Positions 1 through 14,675 of a stretch of DNA of 64,000 bases are shown piece after piece. Source of the stretch: Maea johnstoni (taxonomy: Eukaryota > Annelida > Polychaeta > Spionida > Magelonidae); NCBI GenBank assembly GCA_963942565.1, contig OZ012690.1, positions 3,069,968-3,133,967 on the forward strand, read 5' to 3'. Position 1 is the first letter of the stretch. Each line of letters begins with the position of its first letter. A program made the position numbers and the translations under genes. The notes beneath the pieces are model-generated. The model searched no databases and was not told the DNA's origin. It saw only the letters and a list, made by a program, of their open reading frames with translations.

Positions 1-150
1 GAGAAAGTTGCATACAATGTGCATATGATCTTTATTGCCACTTATACGATAGCTATTGATTGCCTATAGGTAACCTGTACGCTATCCACGATGTTTACAC
101 GTCGGCTATTGGTACGAAAAATTTTAGTCATGTGACTGGAACTGGCAGCC

Positions 151-2450
151 ATGACAGTTCGGCTGCTACAGCAGACAGCGAAACACAACATGGTGCGTCC
201 GAGGAAAGTAACCAGAAAGGAGGGTCTCAAGGCGGCGGAACTGACCAGGAAAGTGTCAGTGCAGGTTGACAAGGTGGCCATGGATCTACCAGCCAAAGGT
301 GGTCAATCTGCGAGCGGCCAATTGGCGAAAAAGACGTCCGAACCCCCTGGCAAGAAGAGGATGGTCACCAAAGCACAGAGGAAGCACCACTCTCCCTGCC
401 CATCCCCTCAAGTGACAGAATCGGAGGCGGACACCGACATCCTGGATGAAGAAGCAGGTGAGGAGGCACAGTCAGTGAGCCCACCAACACAGCCTGATGC
501 TGATCAAGTCCAGGAACCTCCGGAGAGCCCACCAGGACCACCGTCGCCTCCTGGACCCACAGAGGAATCTGTACCCATACCCTCAATGGCACCTCCCAAG
601 TCGAAGAAGATACCCCACCAGCATATCCAGACGTACTCATTCATAGAAGAGCAGTAGGCAGAACTGGCGGAGTGGTACGAATCCCACCCCATCTTCTACA
701 ACCGAAAGTCTCGGGAGTACAAGGACGTCTGGAGGAAACAGAGACTTGTGGAAGAAAAAGCTGCCATGTTGGACCCCCCAGCTACATGTAAGTACAAATT
801 TTCTTTGTACAAACTTCAATAATGAATGATGTTTAATGTACCCATAAGGGCAGTGTTCAAATAAGTATTATGTATGATAATGTATGATTTCTATACTTAA
901 ATATGCATGTAGTTCATACATATCAATCCATAGGTTCCATATTGAAATGTCCTCCTTCGCACTAATATATTTGTTAATAGAAATGTGTGTACATAGTTCA
1001 AACCTTCATATATTGTTCCTTATTTGTGCATCATTAGTTACATTTTGTATTTCAGAATAAAGATCTAATTTCCTTTAAAATTTCTTGTTTCTAGGATGCT
1101 ATGAGATGCAGCAGTAGCAGTAAAATGTTTCATATTAATTACATAAAGTCTGTTTACCTAATGTAATGTCTATTTGTTTTTTAAATTTATTTTCAGATGA
1201 TGAGCTGAAACTGTTCATGGAGAACATGAGGACCAGATACGGGAGATTGACCCAATGGGGGAAGTCAGGTGACCCATCCATTGAGCACTCAGAAAGGGAC
1301 AACTTCATCTTGAGGAGCTTCGCCTTCCTGAAGGACCACATCAGGAGGTGTCCAAGCAGGTCGAACACCAAAGGGGTAAGAATTATTACCAATTAATATA
1401 ATTGTATAATCATGAATTAAAATAAATAAACAAACACTATGCTCATGTAATATATGGAATAATTTATTTAGAGATTGTCTTTACTTTCATGTACATCATA
1501 GTAATGTCACAAAATCAAATACTGTATTCTAATTGTCAACATGTATAGAATAGTCCACATCTAAAATAGGTCCATTCCTGTTGCTTGATTGTCATCATCT
1601 CCAGTAGTTGCATTCCATTCAGCTATTATTGTGACATCTGCAAAAAATAAATAGAACATTGTGTAATTAATGTTATAATGTTTTATTGTCACATCTTTTC
1701 AGTATGATGCTCCCAAGGACGCAGATGCATGTGAGGAGGTGTCGGTGGATGCCAGTGAGGCGGCTTCAGACGCTGAACCAACCCAGCCACAGAGCAGTTC
1801 ACCACCGACTTCGGCAGCCACGCAGAAAGTCCCCACGAGGAAGAGAAGTCTCAACACAAGTGCCGACACTGACACTCAGGAAACAGAACTCATCAGCAAG
1901 GTAATTATCAACATATAAATTGAGGTTGTATTAATATATGCCTAATAACATTTGTTTCAGGTACAAGGTAATCCATAATAACCTCCATTATATTTCTTCT
2001 TTTCCCAGGTTTCCAAAGGACATGACATTTATACAAGATTTATCCCAGTTCCTTAACCAATTCATTTTCAGATATTTAATGTTAATTAATATATTATAAT
2101 AAACCTAACTATTTCCAATCTTTATTTCAGCTCCTGAGGCGTGCCGACCAGGCCACAGCAGCGACAGAGTTGCCCGTCCCCCCAGTAAGGAGCCCTCACG
2201 AGGAGACAGTCCACCAATACTGTTGTTACATAGAGACTTTGTGTAAGAACATTCCAGCAGAGTTGTGGCTCGACTACTCGATAGAGTCTCAACAACTCAT
2301 TAACTCCTACATTTCGCGCTCCAGGAATCCACCTGCTGCAAGACCGGGAGCTTTCCAACAGTACCACCAACAGCTGGTGCAGCAACTGAGACAGCAATAT
2401 AGACAGCAACCCATGGACTCTGGTAGCCGGATATATACACCATTGTGTGG
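151..2450 (+). pseudogene. MADF/BESS-type accessory protein of a Harbinger transposon
   Basis: Four GT-AG exons can be read: about 151-787, 1196-1375, 1703-1900 and 2131 to about 2420. The first encodes a basic, Pro-rich leader and the start of a MADF (Myb/SANT-like) domain (LAEWYESHPIFYNRKSREY); exon 2 finishes it (DELKLFMENMRTRYGRLTQW ... FAFLKDH). Exon 3 is acidic and Ser/Pro-rich. Exon 4 ends in a Gln-rich segment. Such proteins bind DNA and help the transposase enter the nucleus. An in-frame TAG at 655-657 lies just before the MADF core, and after about 2420 the frame runs antisense through transposase sequence, so the copy is broken. A host gene with a MADF domain is less likely because the transposase piece is adjacent. 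Confidence 0.68.
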
Positions 2451-2728
2451 GATGCCCTCTCAACCATCTCATGGAACAACTCTGGGGGAATACGCAGGAA
2501 GTTCTTGAAGGACCGGACGTCTTCCCTGTTCAACTCCTGGAGGAGATGTTCGTACTGTCCGAAGATAGGCCGTCTCAGCAACCAAGGCTTCACCCAAAAC
2601 CTCTTCCTCGCCCTTTGTCTTGGACGCCTCCTTCTATTAGCTCTCCGGACATACAGGACAGCAATAGCTGCTAGGAGATTGACTTCTTCTGCTACCAACA
2701 TACGTTGCCGCACAGGGTCCATCTTCAT
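2420..2728 (-). pseudogene. Harbinger transposase, N-terminal exon only
   Basis: Starts at ATG 2728 and encodes an Arg-rich leader followed by FWVKPWLLRRPIFGQYEHLL and DVRSFKNFLRIPPELFHEMV, the conserved N-terminal helical region of HARBI1/PIF transposases. The homology stops near VERASHTM. The following residues are the antisense of the MADF gene, so the DDE nuclease domain is absent. The longer open frame starting at 2740 uses a TTG codon; the ATG at 2728 is preferred. This is a truncated transposon gene, not domesticated HARBI1, which would be full length. Confidence 0.72.
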
Positions 2729-2760
2729 TTTCCCCCACAAAAAATGATGCGTCGCACCCC

Positions 2761-2767
2761 TTATATA
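2761..2767 (-). promoter_or_regulatory. TATA box of the truncated transposase
   Basis: TATATAA on the minus strand, 33 bases upstream of the transposase ATG at 2728. The spacing would give a very short leader, as in many compact transposons. Supported by position and motif only. Confidence 0.33.
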
Positions 2768-3218
2768 CTGGGCGAGAAAAAGCCACCCCTGAAATTACGC
2801 ACGTACACCACGTACTCCCATCGTATAGTAATCGTATTACTATCGTATAATAGTCGGGGTTTACCTATGAACATCGAATAACGGTCATACTTAATGCGGG
2901 TTTGATCTTGAAGAAACATATTCAGGTCCAATAACTGTCCAATACCTGTCGTGTATCAGTCGGCGACGATCGTCGTCAAACTTATAGGCATCTTATGGAT
3001 ATCCAATGGTAATCGAATAAGAGTCCTCTACCTCAAAAAATAAAGAAAATTTGCATAATATCGTACTCAAAACATAGATTTTGGTCGTATGCACTACATC
3101 TGCCAGGTCATTTTCGGATCATGTTCTAGATCGTGAATGTGAGAATGGGGCTTAAGATGACACACAGGGTACAAGGTAGAGTACATAACATATTGTGATA
3201 AAACTTCACTGCTTTCAG
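2768..3218. other. No gene; probable terminal part of the Harbinger element
   Basis: AT-rich non-coding DNA with several short near-repeats of the type CGTATARTAATCG and ATCGAATAA (2820-3020). These may be subterminal transposase-binding repeats. The last 20 bases form the splice acceptor of the exon at 3219. Confidence 0.35.
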
Positions 3219-6200
3219 ATACTGGCAAGACGTACCCGGCCAGGTTCATTTCAGGAAGTGGATGTTATTCTGATGGGGATGTGACCATACCTGTAACGAT
3301 GAGTCTACATGCAGATGCATCAGTCATTAGGACGGCAATTGAGAACGACACTGGGACCACAGTATCAATAGGCGGAAGTTACAGCTGTGAGTCTAGAATA
3401 CTAAATAAAACAAATATAAATGCAAAATAAGCATTCAATAATTAGCAAAGAACTTATTACTGCTCAAGGTACAGCTAGAATACAACGTATATATCATAGA
3501 AAAGAATGGAAGTATCCCCGGGGAAGTATCTTCTGAATAGTATCATAAACTTTGATAAATGTAATGGGTCCTTGATAAAACTTGAGAAAAATGGTGAATT
3601 GATGATATGTTATATCACAAATCGATGAAAAATTATTCATTGTACAAACAATGACCATCTTACTCGTTTAATTACTAACAGTATATATTCATAAAACTAA
3701 ATTTGTTTTCAGCAAAAGGTTTGGACCAGTCTTGTAATGACGAAGAGGACTGCGCTGGCTCTCCCTCGATGCATAGGTGCTCCGGTGGCAGATGTGCTTG
3801 TTACACACCATATTATAACAGGGTATCAAACGCCGTTAGATGCACAAAAGGTGAATCCTTAAATGCAATTCTCATCAGCCACTGCAAGAGAGGAAGTCCA
3901 ATTTAGCTTCATATTGTCAATTTTCATAACTAGGGAAAGAGAAACATCCTTCAAAAAGTCTTAAGATTTTATATCACGTTTTCATGGCCCTGAATCTATT
4001 CTCTGGAAAATATTTTTCTTCATAAACCATTAATGCATCTAAAATTTATCCTTAGTGTGACAATGAAACATAGTCATGCAAAGGCTTTGAATGGGTTTCA
4101 TCAGTTCAAAGTCTTTGCAAATCTAGCGACCAGGAGGCCGAGAGATACTTCTCAGAGACTGAAGGTATATATGTTCTTATGTCATCACTCAATGCAAGAT
4201 GATCCTGCTCAGTACCAATTGGACACAGTCAAAATCAATGAATGGGAATATTACGCAGTTCCTTTTAACATTTCATAACATTTAATTAGATTGAGATAAT
4301 AACGAGTTTTGCAAAAAATGTTTATAATCCGAATTTGCTGCCATTTGGTTTGTTTAGTAGAACTTCCTTTTCTCCAAAGTACAGATAGAACAGACTCGAG
4401 CCCGATTGTTGTCCAATGGAAGAACTTCTTTGACTAAAGGAAAGGACATTTTTGCCATGTAAACTACTTTTTATTGCACAGTAGACCATGTGGTTCAGCC
4501 AAATGGTTAAACTCCTTATGATAATCAAATGTGTCACTGATGATAAAAGTTGATTCCTTTTTTCGCTGTACATTATTAGAATGTTGGTATGATTACAACT
4601 CGTTAAATGGTTACAGTTATAGTGCGACAGTCTATCTATAATCGAATGTGACCATAATCTATAGTCAACAGATTATTTAAGGCACGGTCTTTTGAGACTT
4701 TGATTGTGTACAGTGGAGCCTGTCTACATTGAACACTCACGGGAAATGAAAAAGTGTTCAATGTACGCAGTTGTTCAATGTATCCAGGTTCTGAATATTT
4801 GGAGGTCGGGTTAAATATGAACGAAAACAAGGATAATTAGAGAAACATGATCATTTCATTGCAAAATCTACTGTCTTTACCTCACTTTCTTCATATAGTT
4901 ACAAACTTAACATGTTCAGCATTTAAAAAATATCACATGACAAAACAGTTAATCTTATATATCTCTGATTTAACCTCATTTTCAGTGAAAAAGTTCAAAT
5001 CAGTAAAGAATGTTCAAAGTAGACAGGTTAAATGTGGCCTGCGGGAACAAATTTGGTGTTCAATGTTCAAGGTAGACAGGTGTTCAATGTATCCAGGTAG
5101 CCTCCCATTAATTTCCAATGAGAGCGTGCCGGGACATAAACAATTGTTCAATGTACACAGGTGTTCAATGTACACAGGTGTTCAATTTGACAGGTTCCAC
5201 TGTACTTTGATTTCAGACCCTTCTGTCAATAATGATGATGTGTCGGGGCGACTAAACTTTCCATGCACATGTAGGTATAAACGATTTTCGTTTTGGTTTC
5301 TAGGACTATTTGATGTTGAAGCTCGTTTTAACAACACCTGTCAATGGTAATAACAGATGTGAAGTACCCTTGCTCAATTCAAGTCTAAATAAGTAAAAAT
5401 TCAATTATTTTCGCATTAAATGCAAAGTGATAAGTAGACTGATAACATACAGCATAAGTTAGAAGTACCTGCCCTTACGAACCAACTAACAAAGCCATAT
5501 GTTACAATGTATTTGCATTGATCGTTATTTGGTAATGGAGGGCTTTCATCTATTGATACTCTTTCATTCCTATTAAGGCTAAAACGTCACTAGTCATTTG
5601 CTAATAGAAATGAAAATCAACCAGTTTACGGCTACTTCCACTGCTGATACAGCCTCGACAATCTCTCACACTATTGTATTGCCAATTAACGCTAACAGTT
5701 TGTTTAGTGATGTTTTAAGTCAACGTATGAGCCTTACTAACGCAAAAAAAATATTCCCACTAATATTGCACCTGATCCTCCGCATACAATATCTTGTAAT
5801 GTTATATTGTAATTTTAAAGAGCCGATCCTCCCTAGTCTTTTGTCTACTTAGTGTAAGGAAATGGCACTGTCAAAATGTGTTTGATCTTTATGTTGCTGG
5901 GACATGCAAGGCACAGTTCTGTTGGTGCAGTTTAAAATAACTCTGTAAAAAGGTTTTAATAAAGATCATTATTTATTTATTGTAAGACATCGTCACTTCC
6001 TGATATTAACGTTGTTCAGACAATTCATTTGGCGCACACTACTCAGTACAAATGTATGAAGAACGAGGATAACATTATATTGTATTTGTGTTCCATTTAC
6101 TGAAACCAATTTCTGTCGTTTATTAGAATATTACATTTATAGTGCTAAATATTACAGAGGTTTCGTGCTATTAATATTTACAGGGTATAAAGAAGGAGAG

Positions 6201-7061
6201 AGTGACTGCATGGGTAGCCGAAGGACATGTATAGGTAGTCCAGTAATACAGTGCAATTACACCAGCAATATATGCAGCCGTCAATTTATCCCCACAATGA
6301 ATCAACTCACTGAAGCAATGGCATCACCTACCACAACACAATCTCTCGCAACACCCATAGTGGTCCAGACTAGAGGAAATAAAGTGTCAACTTATTATGC
6401 TATGGAAGCAAGTTCTTCTGACTCCAAATTTATAAACGAAAAAATTACAACCACTTCTGCTGTACCAGCTAGCAATGATTTCACCAAAACAACTGACCAG
6501 TCAATTTCAGCCCAGGGCACCAATGAGCAAATGACACCTAGATCAGGTAATGCAAATGCAGAAAGCACAACTGTTTCTGATGGTTCGATAAGTACTGAAG
6601 GAAAACTAACAGCTGGCGTGTACACGACATCGAGCAGAGTAAGCGCCTCACAATCAGGAAAAGCACATGGTTCAGGTAACCCAGCCCCCAGACCAAATGT
6701 TCCTACAGTCCCAGCACTTCAAACTAATGGAAATTACTCTGGGCAATCAGGAAATGGAACAGATAAAGGGAGGTGTACAATGAAGATGATTCAAGTCTGT
6801 GAGAATCAACCATCTCAGACTCCAACGCCTGGTAAAAAGAACTTCTGGGGCAGTGCAGAGAAGGAAATACAGTCACTGCGTACTGCACCAATTATTTGCA
6901 AGACCATGGACTTTTCATGGAGAGATTGGACTAAGGCGGATTGTCATACCAGTCATATTGCTCTTGGACTGATTGCTTCTTTGATAGTGATGACTATCTT
7001 TGCACTCATTGCTCTATCAGATATTTTCAATGTCTGTGTCATTAAACCAAGGGGCAAATGA
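3219..7061 (+). CDS. Single-pass membrane protein with Cys-rich modules and mucin-like stalk, 3' part
   Basis: Three exons: 3219-3386, 3713-3850 and 6184-7061, all joined in phase 1, stop TGA at 7059. Upstream exons lie outside the window. Exon 1 encodes about 55 residues of unknown fold. Exon 2 is a compact Cys-rich module (QSCNDEEDCAGSPSMHRCS, then GRCACY), resembling EB/EGF-like modules. Exon 3 opens with a related module (ESDCMGSRRTCIGSPVIQC), continues as about 200 Ser/Thr/Asn-rich residues (a probable O-glycosylated stalk), then a hydrophobic helix (IALGLIASLIVMTIFALIAL) and a short basic tail. Inferred topology is type I, with the modules outside the cell. I do not recognise the gene. 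No AATAAA is seen in 7062-7700. Confidence 0.68.
4711..5202. mobile_element. MITE with CAGTGGA termini and TA target site (pogo/Tigger-like)
   Basis: The left end CAGTGGAGCCTGTCTACATT and the right end (read on minus) CAGTGGAACCTGTCAAATTG are inverted copies, each flanked by TA. The interior has repeated subterminal motifs of the form GTTCAATGTANNCAGGT (near 4760, 4775, 5060, 5085, 5145, 5160 and 5178). No transposase is encoded. It lies in the intron between the second and third exons of the plus-strand membrane protein gene. Confidence 0.7.
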
Positions 7062-8042
7062 AAGGAAATCTTTATAGCCTATGCATTACAATTACATTCA
7101 AATATAACTAGCTGTTTACCAATCGGGTTTCATGTGCATTTGGATATGAATGCAATAGCTGAACAATGAGTAATATTAGTAACTTTAAATAAGAATTGTT
7201 TTTCTTGGGATAAACGTAGAAGAATCCACATATTATGGAAAGATTTAATTGGAGAGGTTACACAGGGAGTGGTAATATATCATCAAAGGTGTACCAAGTT
7301 AGCCAATTAGCTGTTTGCTGTATTATTGCATGGCAGAGATGAACAAAGAATCAGTCTGTTTAAGAATGTGCCAGTAACACATGTTTAGAGGGAGCTCAGA
7401 GGTCGACCAAAGCCTTCAGCAGGTTACTAAGTGATCACAACAACATTTGGTCACGTGACCTTTGCATTTTCTATAAAGGGGCATCTGGTAATTATGTACT
7501 TTTATCAAATCATGATATTTCTTAATGTTGTTACATTTCTTTTGGATGTTGCCAGACTTTTTTTAATGTTTTAATGTTAATGTTTATGTGTATTTTGCAA
7601 ATGCTGTTTCAGAAAATTGACGCTTTCCTTTACATCTTGAAGCATATTGTACATAAATTTAACACACATTTTCTAACTTTTCATTTAATTAAACGGTTTC
7701 CTTAGCTTTGTGTATATTGTGCACCACCTTTTCGGAAATATTGAATAGTGCTAGAAAATCAGTAAAACGCATTTCGAAATGCGTGAAATGTGACAGAAAT
7801 GCTTATCAGTCTGTGCCAGTGCCCGTTACCCATTGCCCTAGGCATGATATTGATTGTAATCTAGAAATTTTAGCGGAGAGTGTTACTGTAATTACAATTA
7901 AATGCCGCGGCAACCAACAATGGCCATTGTCTTTGCCGCATTATATTTGTAACTAGGCGGAATAACCCGCCTGTTTGGATGAATCAAGGTAGGGTTTTAT
8001 CAGCAAATCCACCGTGAACGATATAAACTAACCACAAACTGA
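7062..8042. other. Intergenic, 3' flank of the membrane protein gene
   Basis: No convincing coding potential or RNA gene. The first part is presumably the 3' UTR. The short open frame at 7708-7956 shows no domain or splice context. Confidence 0.4.
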
Positions 8043-8148
8043 CCATGTAAAACACCCTAGATTTCTAGCGTTGTGTATAAGATGTAACCCCGATTTTATG
8101 ATAGAAATGTATGTAAAAAGTGTGTTTCATACGCGCGAAATTACGGTA
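8043..8148 (-). mobile_element. Truncated end of the CCGTAATT TA-element
   Basis: Matches, in inverted orientation, the left end of the complete element at 50512-51106: both share ATGTAAAACACCCT, GATTTCTAGC and the terminus GCGAAATTACGGTA. Only this end is recognisable here. It ends in TA, consistent with a TA target. Confidence 0.6.
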
Positions 8149-8207
8149 ATAGTTAGATACCACCTGCACATCATATTAATTTTCTTTGCTATGACAATCA
8201 TTGTTTA

Positions 8208-8522
8208 ATTGAGCAGGACTCCCTTCTCTAAACGATGTTACTCCAGTGCTAACATCTCTGTTGGTCTAGTCCAAACATCCTGCTCTGTGTTGAGAGGCTT
8301 TGAGAAGACATCGGTTAGCGTTACCATGCGTGTTAAGTGCATCACGGTACTTGAAGTCACACAATGGCTGACTTCAAGTACAGTGTTACATTTAACACAC
8401 ATGGTAACACTAACGGATCTGTTTATCCCAGCCCCTTAACACAGTGCAAGATGATAACATCTAGGCCAACACAGATGTTAGCAATAGGGTTACATTTTTA
8501 AAGATTCGTGTCCTGCTCGATC
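8208..8522. mobile_element. Long foldback MITE
   Basis: Two arms of about 150 bases are inverted copies of each other. The outer ends are GAGCAGGACTC and its inverted partner GTCCTGCTC; internal matches include CTAACATCTSTGTTGG and ACCATGYGTGTTAA; the centre is ACTTGAAGTC-loop-GACTTCAAGT at 8349-8379. Non-coding and non-autonomous; superfamily not assigned. Confidence 0.7.
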
Positions 8523-8636
8523 AAATGTTTGTTATAGTAAAGAAGAACAGCAACATGCTAGGAAGGTGATACTAAACTATGTCTATTAGTCTCTTTCAAT
8601 TTATAGACACATATCAAATACTTCATTAGGATAATA

Positions 8637-9113
8637 CAAACTTGAAATAAAAATTATCATTAGTTTCATTTTTATTATTCAAATCTTAGATGAAGAAAAG
8701 AATGGATATGTAACGAGATACCCGTTACTATATGCTCTCTATATAGTGAAAGGCTGGACATGCCAGGGGACTCTGATCTGGCATCAACGTGAGGTCAAGA
8801 GGGAACAAGGACCAATCAGGGCTCTCGTATTGTTTACATTACAGAGAAACCTGCGGGGCAATATGCGCATAGCACAACTTTCAGGCTATTCGTTGACGCT
8901 ATCCTGTTCAGGTTGACCGTCTGGTTTCATATCCAATTGTTTTTATTTATCTAAGTTTAAGTCAATATCATGTATAGCTTATAACTATTCTCATTATTAC
9001 TATCAGTATTATTATTATTAATAATATTATTATCATCATGAACCGTTGAAATGAAGTGAATTATACAACCTTTTTAACTAGCTACAATTGGTCGTCAGTA
9101 GCTGAAGATGGTT
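8637..9113 (+). repeat. Left copy of a long direct repeat flanking the LINE
   Basis: Two blocks, 8637-8688 and 8966-9113, correspond in order to one continuous block at 11914-12133. Shared strings include GTTGAAAT-AAGTGAATTATAC and CGTCAGTAGCTGAAGATGGT. In the left copy about 280 bases separate the blocks. Confidence 0.6.
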
Positions 9114-9147
9114 CTCCAACATCATTCATATCAGATATTTCATAAGG

Positions 9148-11913
9148 ATAATAATAATAATAATAATAATTGGAATTTATATAGCGCCTTTTCCATTCAT
9201 AAAATGTTCAAAAGCGCTGCACATTGTCATAGTTTGAGTCATAGTCCACAACGCCTCAATGGGCGAGCCTGAAAAGGTGTGTTTTGAGACACTTCTTGAT
9301 GGCCTGACACGATGTAGAATCCTTCAGGTGTTGTGGAAGCGCATTCCATAATCTCGGTGCACTAATGGAGAAAGCGTGATCTCCAAATTTGAGTCTAGTC
9401 CGAGGCTCATCCAGAAGGCCCTTTGCTTCTGATCGTAGATGGCGTCTGGGTTTATAAGGCACGAGCAGCTCCTTGATGTACTTAGGTGCAAGTCCGTTTA
9501 GCGCCTTGTATACCAGCAGTAGGACCTTAAATTGGATGCGGAATTTGATTGGTAGCCAGTTAAGCTTGATGAGAACACGTGTGATATGTTCATACTTCCT
9601 GATTCTCGATACTATCCTTGCTGCACTGTTTTGTAGTCGCTGCAGCTTTGCAATCAAATCCTGTTGTATTCCAATTAGGAGAGCATTGCAGTAATCCAAG
9701 CGAGACATCACCAGTGACTGCATCACTGTTTTTGTGGCATCTTCTGTTAACACACGTCTCGCTTTTCCAATATTTCTCAGGTGAAAGCTAGATTTTTTGA
9801 CAACACTTTTGACATGGGGTGCCATGATCAGTTAAGAGTCAAACATAGCTCCCAGATTCCGCACAGGCTCAGATGCAACTGACACATCAGTCCCCGCTAC
9901 AGAGAGTGACTTAATGTTCAGTTCAGATAGGTGTTTCTTAGAGCCAAATATAATTATTTCAGTCTTGTCATTGTTGAGTTTCAGCTTGTTCTGAGACATC
10001 CAGACACTAATGTCACACAAACATTTCTCAAGATTTAGGATTTCACTTTTGACTATTGCGTTATCACTTGGCTTTTTGAATGATAAGCAGAGCTGGGTGT
10101 CATCAGCATAGCCATGATTGTTCAGACCGTAGGATCGGATTAGCTGTGCCAGAGGTATGATGTATATTATGAACAATAGTGCACCCAACACAGATCCCTG
10201 TGGTACAGACCACAGGATTTCCTGATTTTCGGAGAAGTCATCATTGATTTTAATCCTCTGTTTCCTGCCTAGCAGGTACGATTTGAACCACTGTAGAGCA
10301 GATCCTTTAACTCCAAGAACTGTCTCCATCCTAGATAGAAGGATGGAGTGATCGATTGTATCGAAAGCAGCGCTAAGATCGAGTAACACAAGGATCGCAG
10401 CCCAACCTGATCGAGAGTGCGAAGGATGTCGTTCTGTACCCGCACAAGTGCAGTCTCAGTGCTATGACATGCTCTGTATGCCGACTGCATGGGTTCATGT
10501 AGCTGATTGATAGTCATGTAATTTGTAAGCTTTGCTGCAACTACCCTTTACAATACTTTTGACAAGAATGATAAGTTGCTTACAGGACGATAGTTCTTGA
10601 GCACCTCCGGGTCGAGATCATCTTTCTTCAGTAACGGAGTGACTAATGCCTGTTTCATGGAGTCAGGCACGTTGGCACTCTGCAACGACTAATTCACTAA
10701 AATAGTAACCATTGGAATAAGCTCATCTAACGAGTCTTTCACCATCCAAGTGGGAGCGGGATCTAGAGATCAGCTCTTGGTCGGTGATTTTGCTATGATT
10801 TAAAACATTCAGTGAACATGTTAATGCCGGGGTAGGTAAATTTAATTGGTGTCTGGAGAGATCTGGCAGCTCGTCGCGTATCTTACATACTTTGTCAGGA
10901 AAGAACACAGCGAAGCGGTTTGCCAATTCTTCTGTTGATGCATGCTCAGGGAGTTTCATCTCACTCCTTTGATGTAATATGTCTTTGACAATGTTACTGA
11001 GGTTTTTTGAATCAGTGGAGGACTCAGCTATCAGATTGTTGTAGTAGTCCTTCTAAGCTTGTAATACCATGTTGTTAAATTTGGTCCTCGCAGTTTTAAA
11101 CAGGTCATAGTGGACAGTGAGGTTGGTGTCTCTCCACTTCCTTTCCCATTTCCTCTTTTCACCTTTTGCACCATACAAATCATCTGAGAACCATGGTTGT
11201 TTTGGCCGAATTGTTACCATTTTCACTCTTGCTGGTGCATGCTTGTCAAGTACCTTTGTTAGTGCAGAATTGTAGTGATTGGTCAAATCATCCACGGAGC
11301 AGCCTTCATCATTACCAGGTTGTAGAGCGTCCTTCAAGTCCTCTCTAAAATTGGGCATGTTGACACTGCAGAGTTTACACACTGACTTCGGCACCTGGAT
11401 TGGATGTGGTTTAGGGTGAGACACATCACACAGAATGAGGTTGTGGTCAGAGAGCTGGTCTCCAACCTTCCACTGACTTATAAGATTCTCATTGTCCCTG
11501 GTTATGACCACATCAAGGGTGTGCCCCGATTTATGGGTTCTGGCTGTGATATGCTGCTTGTAATTCAGGGTATCAAATACGTCATTCAGTTTGAGTGCTT
11601 CAGTGTCATTTCTATCCTCAAGGTGGAAATTGAGGTCTCCCAGAAGCAGGAATTGGCCAGTGGAAGAGATCCGGTCATGCATGAATGGTGAGAATTCATC
11701 AAAGAACATCTTATTTGTCAATTTATTATTTTGCGATGGAGGTGGTCTGTAGACCACATTGACATTCAGTTGCTTGGAGCCTGTATTGACAGTAACCTCG
11801 CAATGCTCAAAACTGCTGAATTCACATGAGGTTTTTGACAACACTGATAGATTTTTCTTATACAATATTGCCACCCCTCCATATCCGCCATTTCCCTTAC
11901 GTGGCACACTGGA
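9148..11913 (-). mobile_element. LINE of the CR1/L2 group, 5'-truncated and decayed
   Basis: Read on minus. An endonuclease part at 11913-11053 has LLLGDLNFHLED and the catalytic SDH (VGDQLSDHNLIL) but lacks its N-terminus. A linker follows. Reverse transcriptase at about 10517-9832 has DLSAAFDTIDH, VPQGSVLGALLF and the catalytic GYADDTQL. The C-terminal region at 9825-9256 has SRLDYCNALL and the LNWLPI / YKALNGLAP / APRLWNALP motifs. The 3' end is the common LINE/SINE tail AAAAGGCGCTATATAAAT followed by (ATT)n at 9170-9148. The reading frame is interrupted several times, so it is inactive. Confidence 0.88.
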
Positions 11914-12133
11914 TAAATACAAATTTGAAATTAGAATTATAATTAATTTCATTTTTATTGTTTAAATCATTATCATTTATAGCTTATAATTATTCTCATT
12001 ATTATTTTTATCATTCTTTTTATCATTCTTATTATCATTCTTATTATGATTATCAATGGACTGTTGAAATTAAGTGAATTATACTGACAACATTTTTAAC
12101 TGGTTGCAATGACTCGTCAGTAGCTGAAGATGG
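11914..12133 (+). repeat. Right copy of the direct repeat flanking the LINE
   Basis: Continuous counterpart of 8637-8688 plus 8966-9113. It begins exactly where LINE homology stops, at the truncated 5' end of the element. At about 200 bases it is far too long to be a target-site duplication. Confidence 0.6.

Positions 12134-14675
<2,542 letters not shown>

Larger units (their letters stand above)
151..2767. mobile_element. PIF/Harbinger DNA transposon, deletion derivative
   Basis: Two convergent genes typical of PIF/Harbinger elements are present: a plus-strand MADF-domain accessory gene (exons 151-2420) and the first exon of a minus-strand transposase (2728 down to about 2420). Autonomous members have about 1 kb of DDE nuclease sequence between the two. 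Here the coding sequences meet directly near 2420, so the catalytic part is missing and the copy cannot move by itself. I could not fix the terminal inverted repeats. Weak inverted similarity exists between about 45-75 and 2860-2890, so the true ends may lie outside the span given. The element sits upstream of, or in an intron of, the plus-strand gene at 3219. Confidence 0.72.

Noticed and set aside
4033-4278. Plus-strand open frame of 81 residues
   Set aside because: Lies in an intron of the membrane protein gene, no motif, no splice context.
7708-7956. Plus-strand open frame with several Cys
   Set aside because: Ordinary chance length in AT-rich DNA; Cys spacing matches no family I know.
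8637-12133. Direct repeats either side of a reverse transcriptase, as in an LTR element
   Set aside because: The RT and endonuclease are of LINE type, the element ends in (ATT)n, one repeat copy is split, and no gag, protease, RNase H or integrase is seen.
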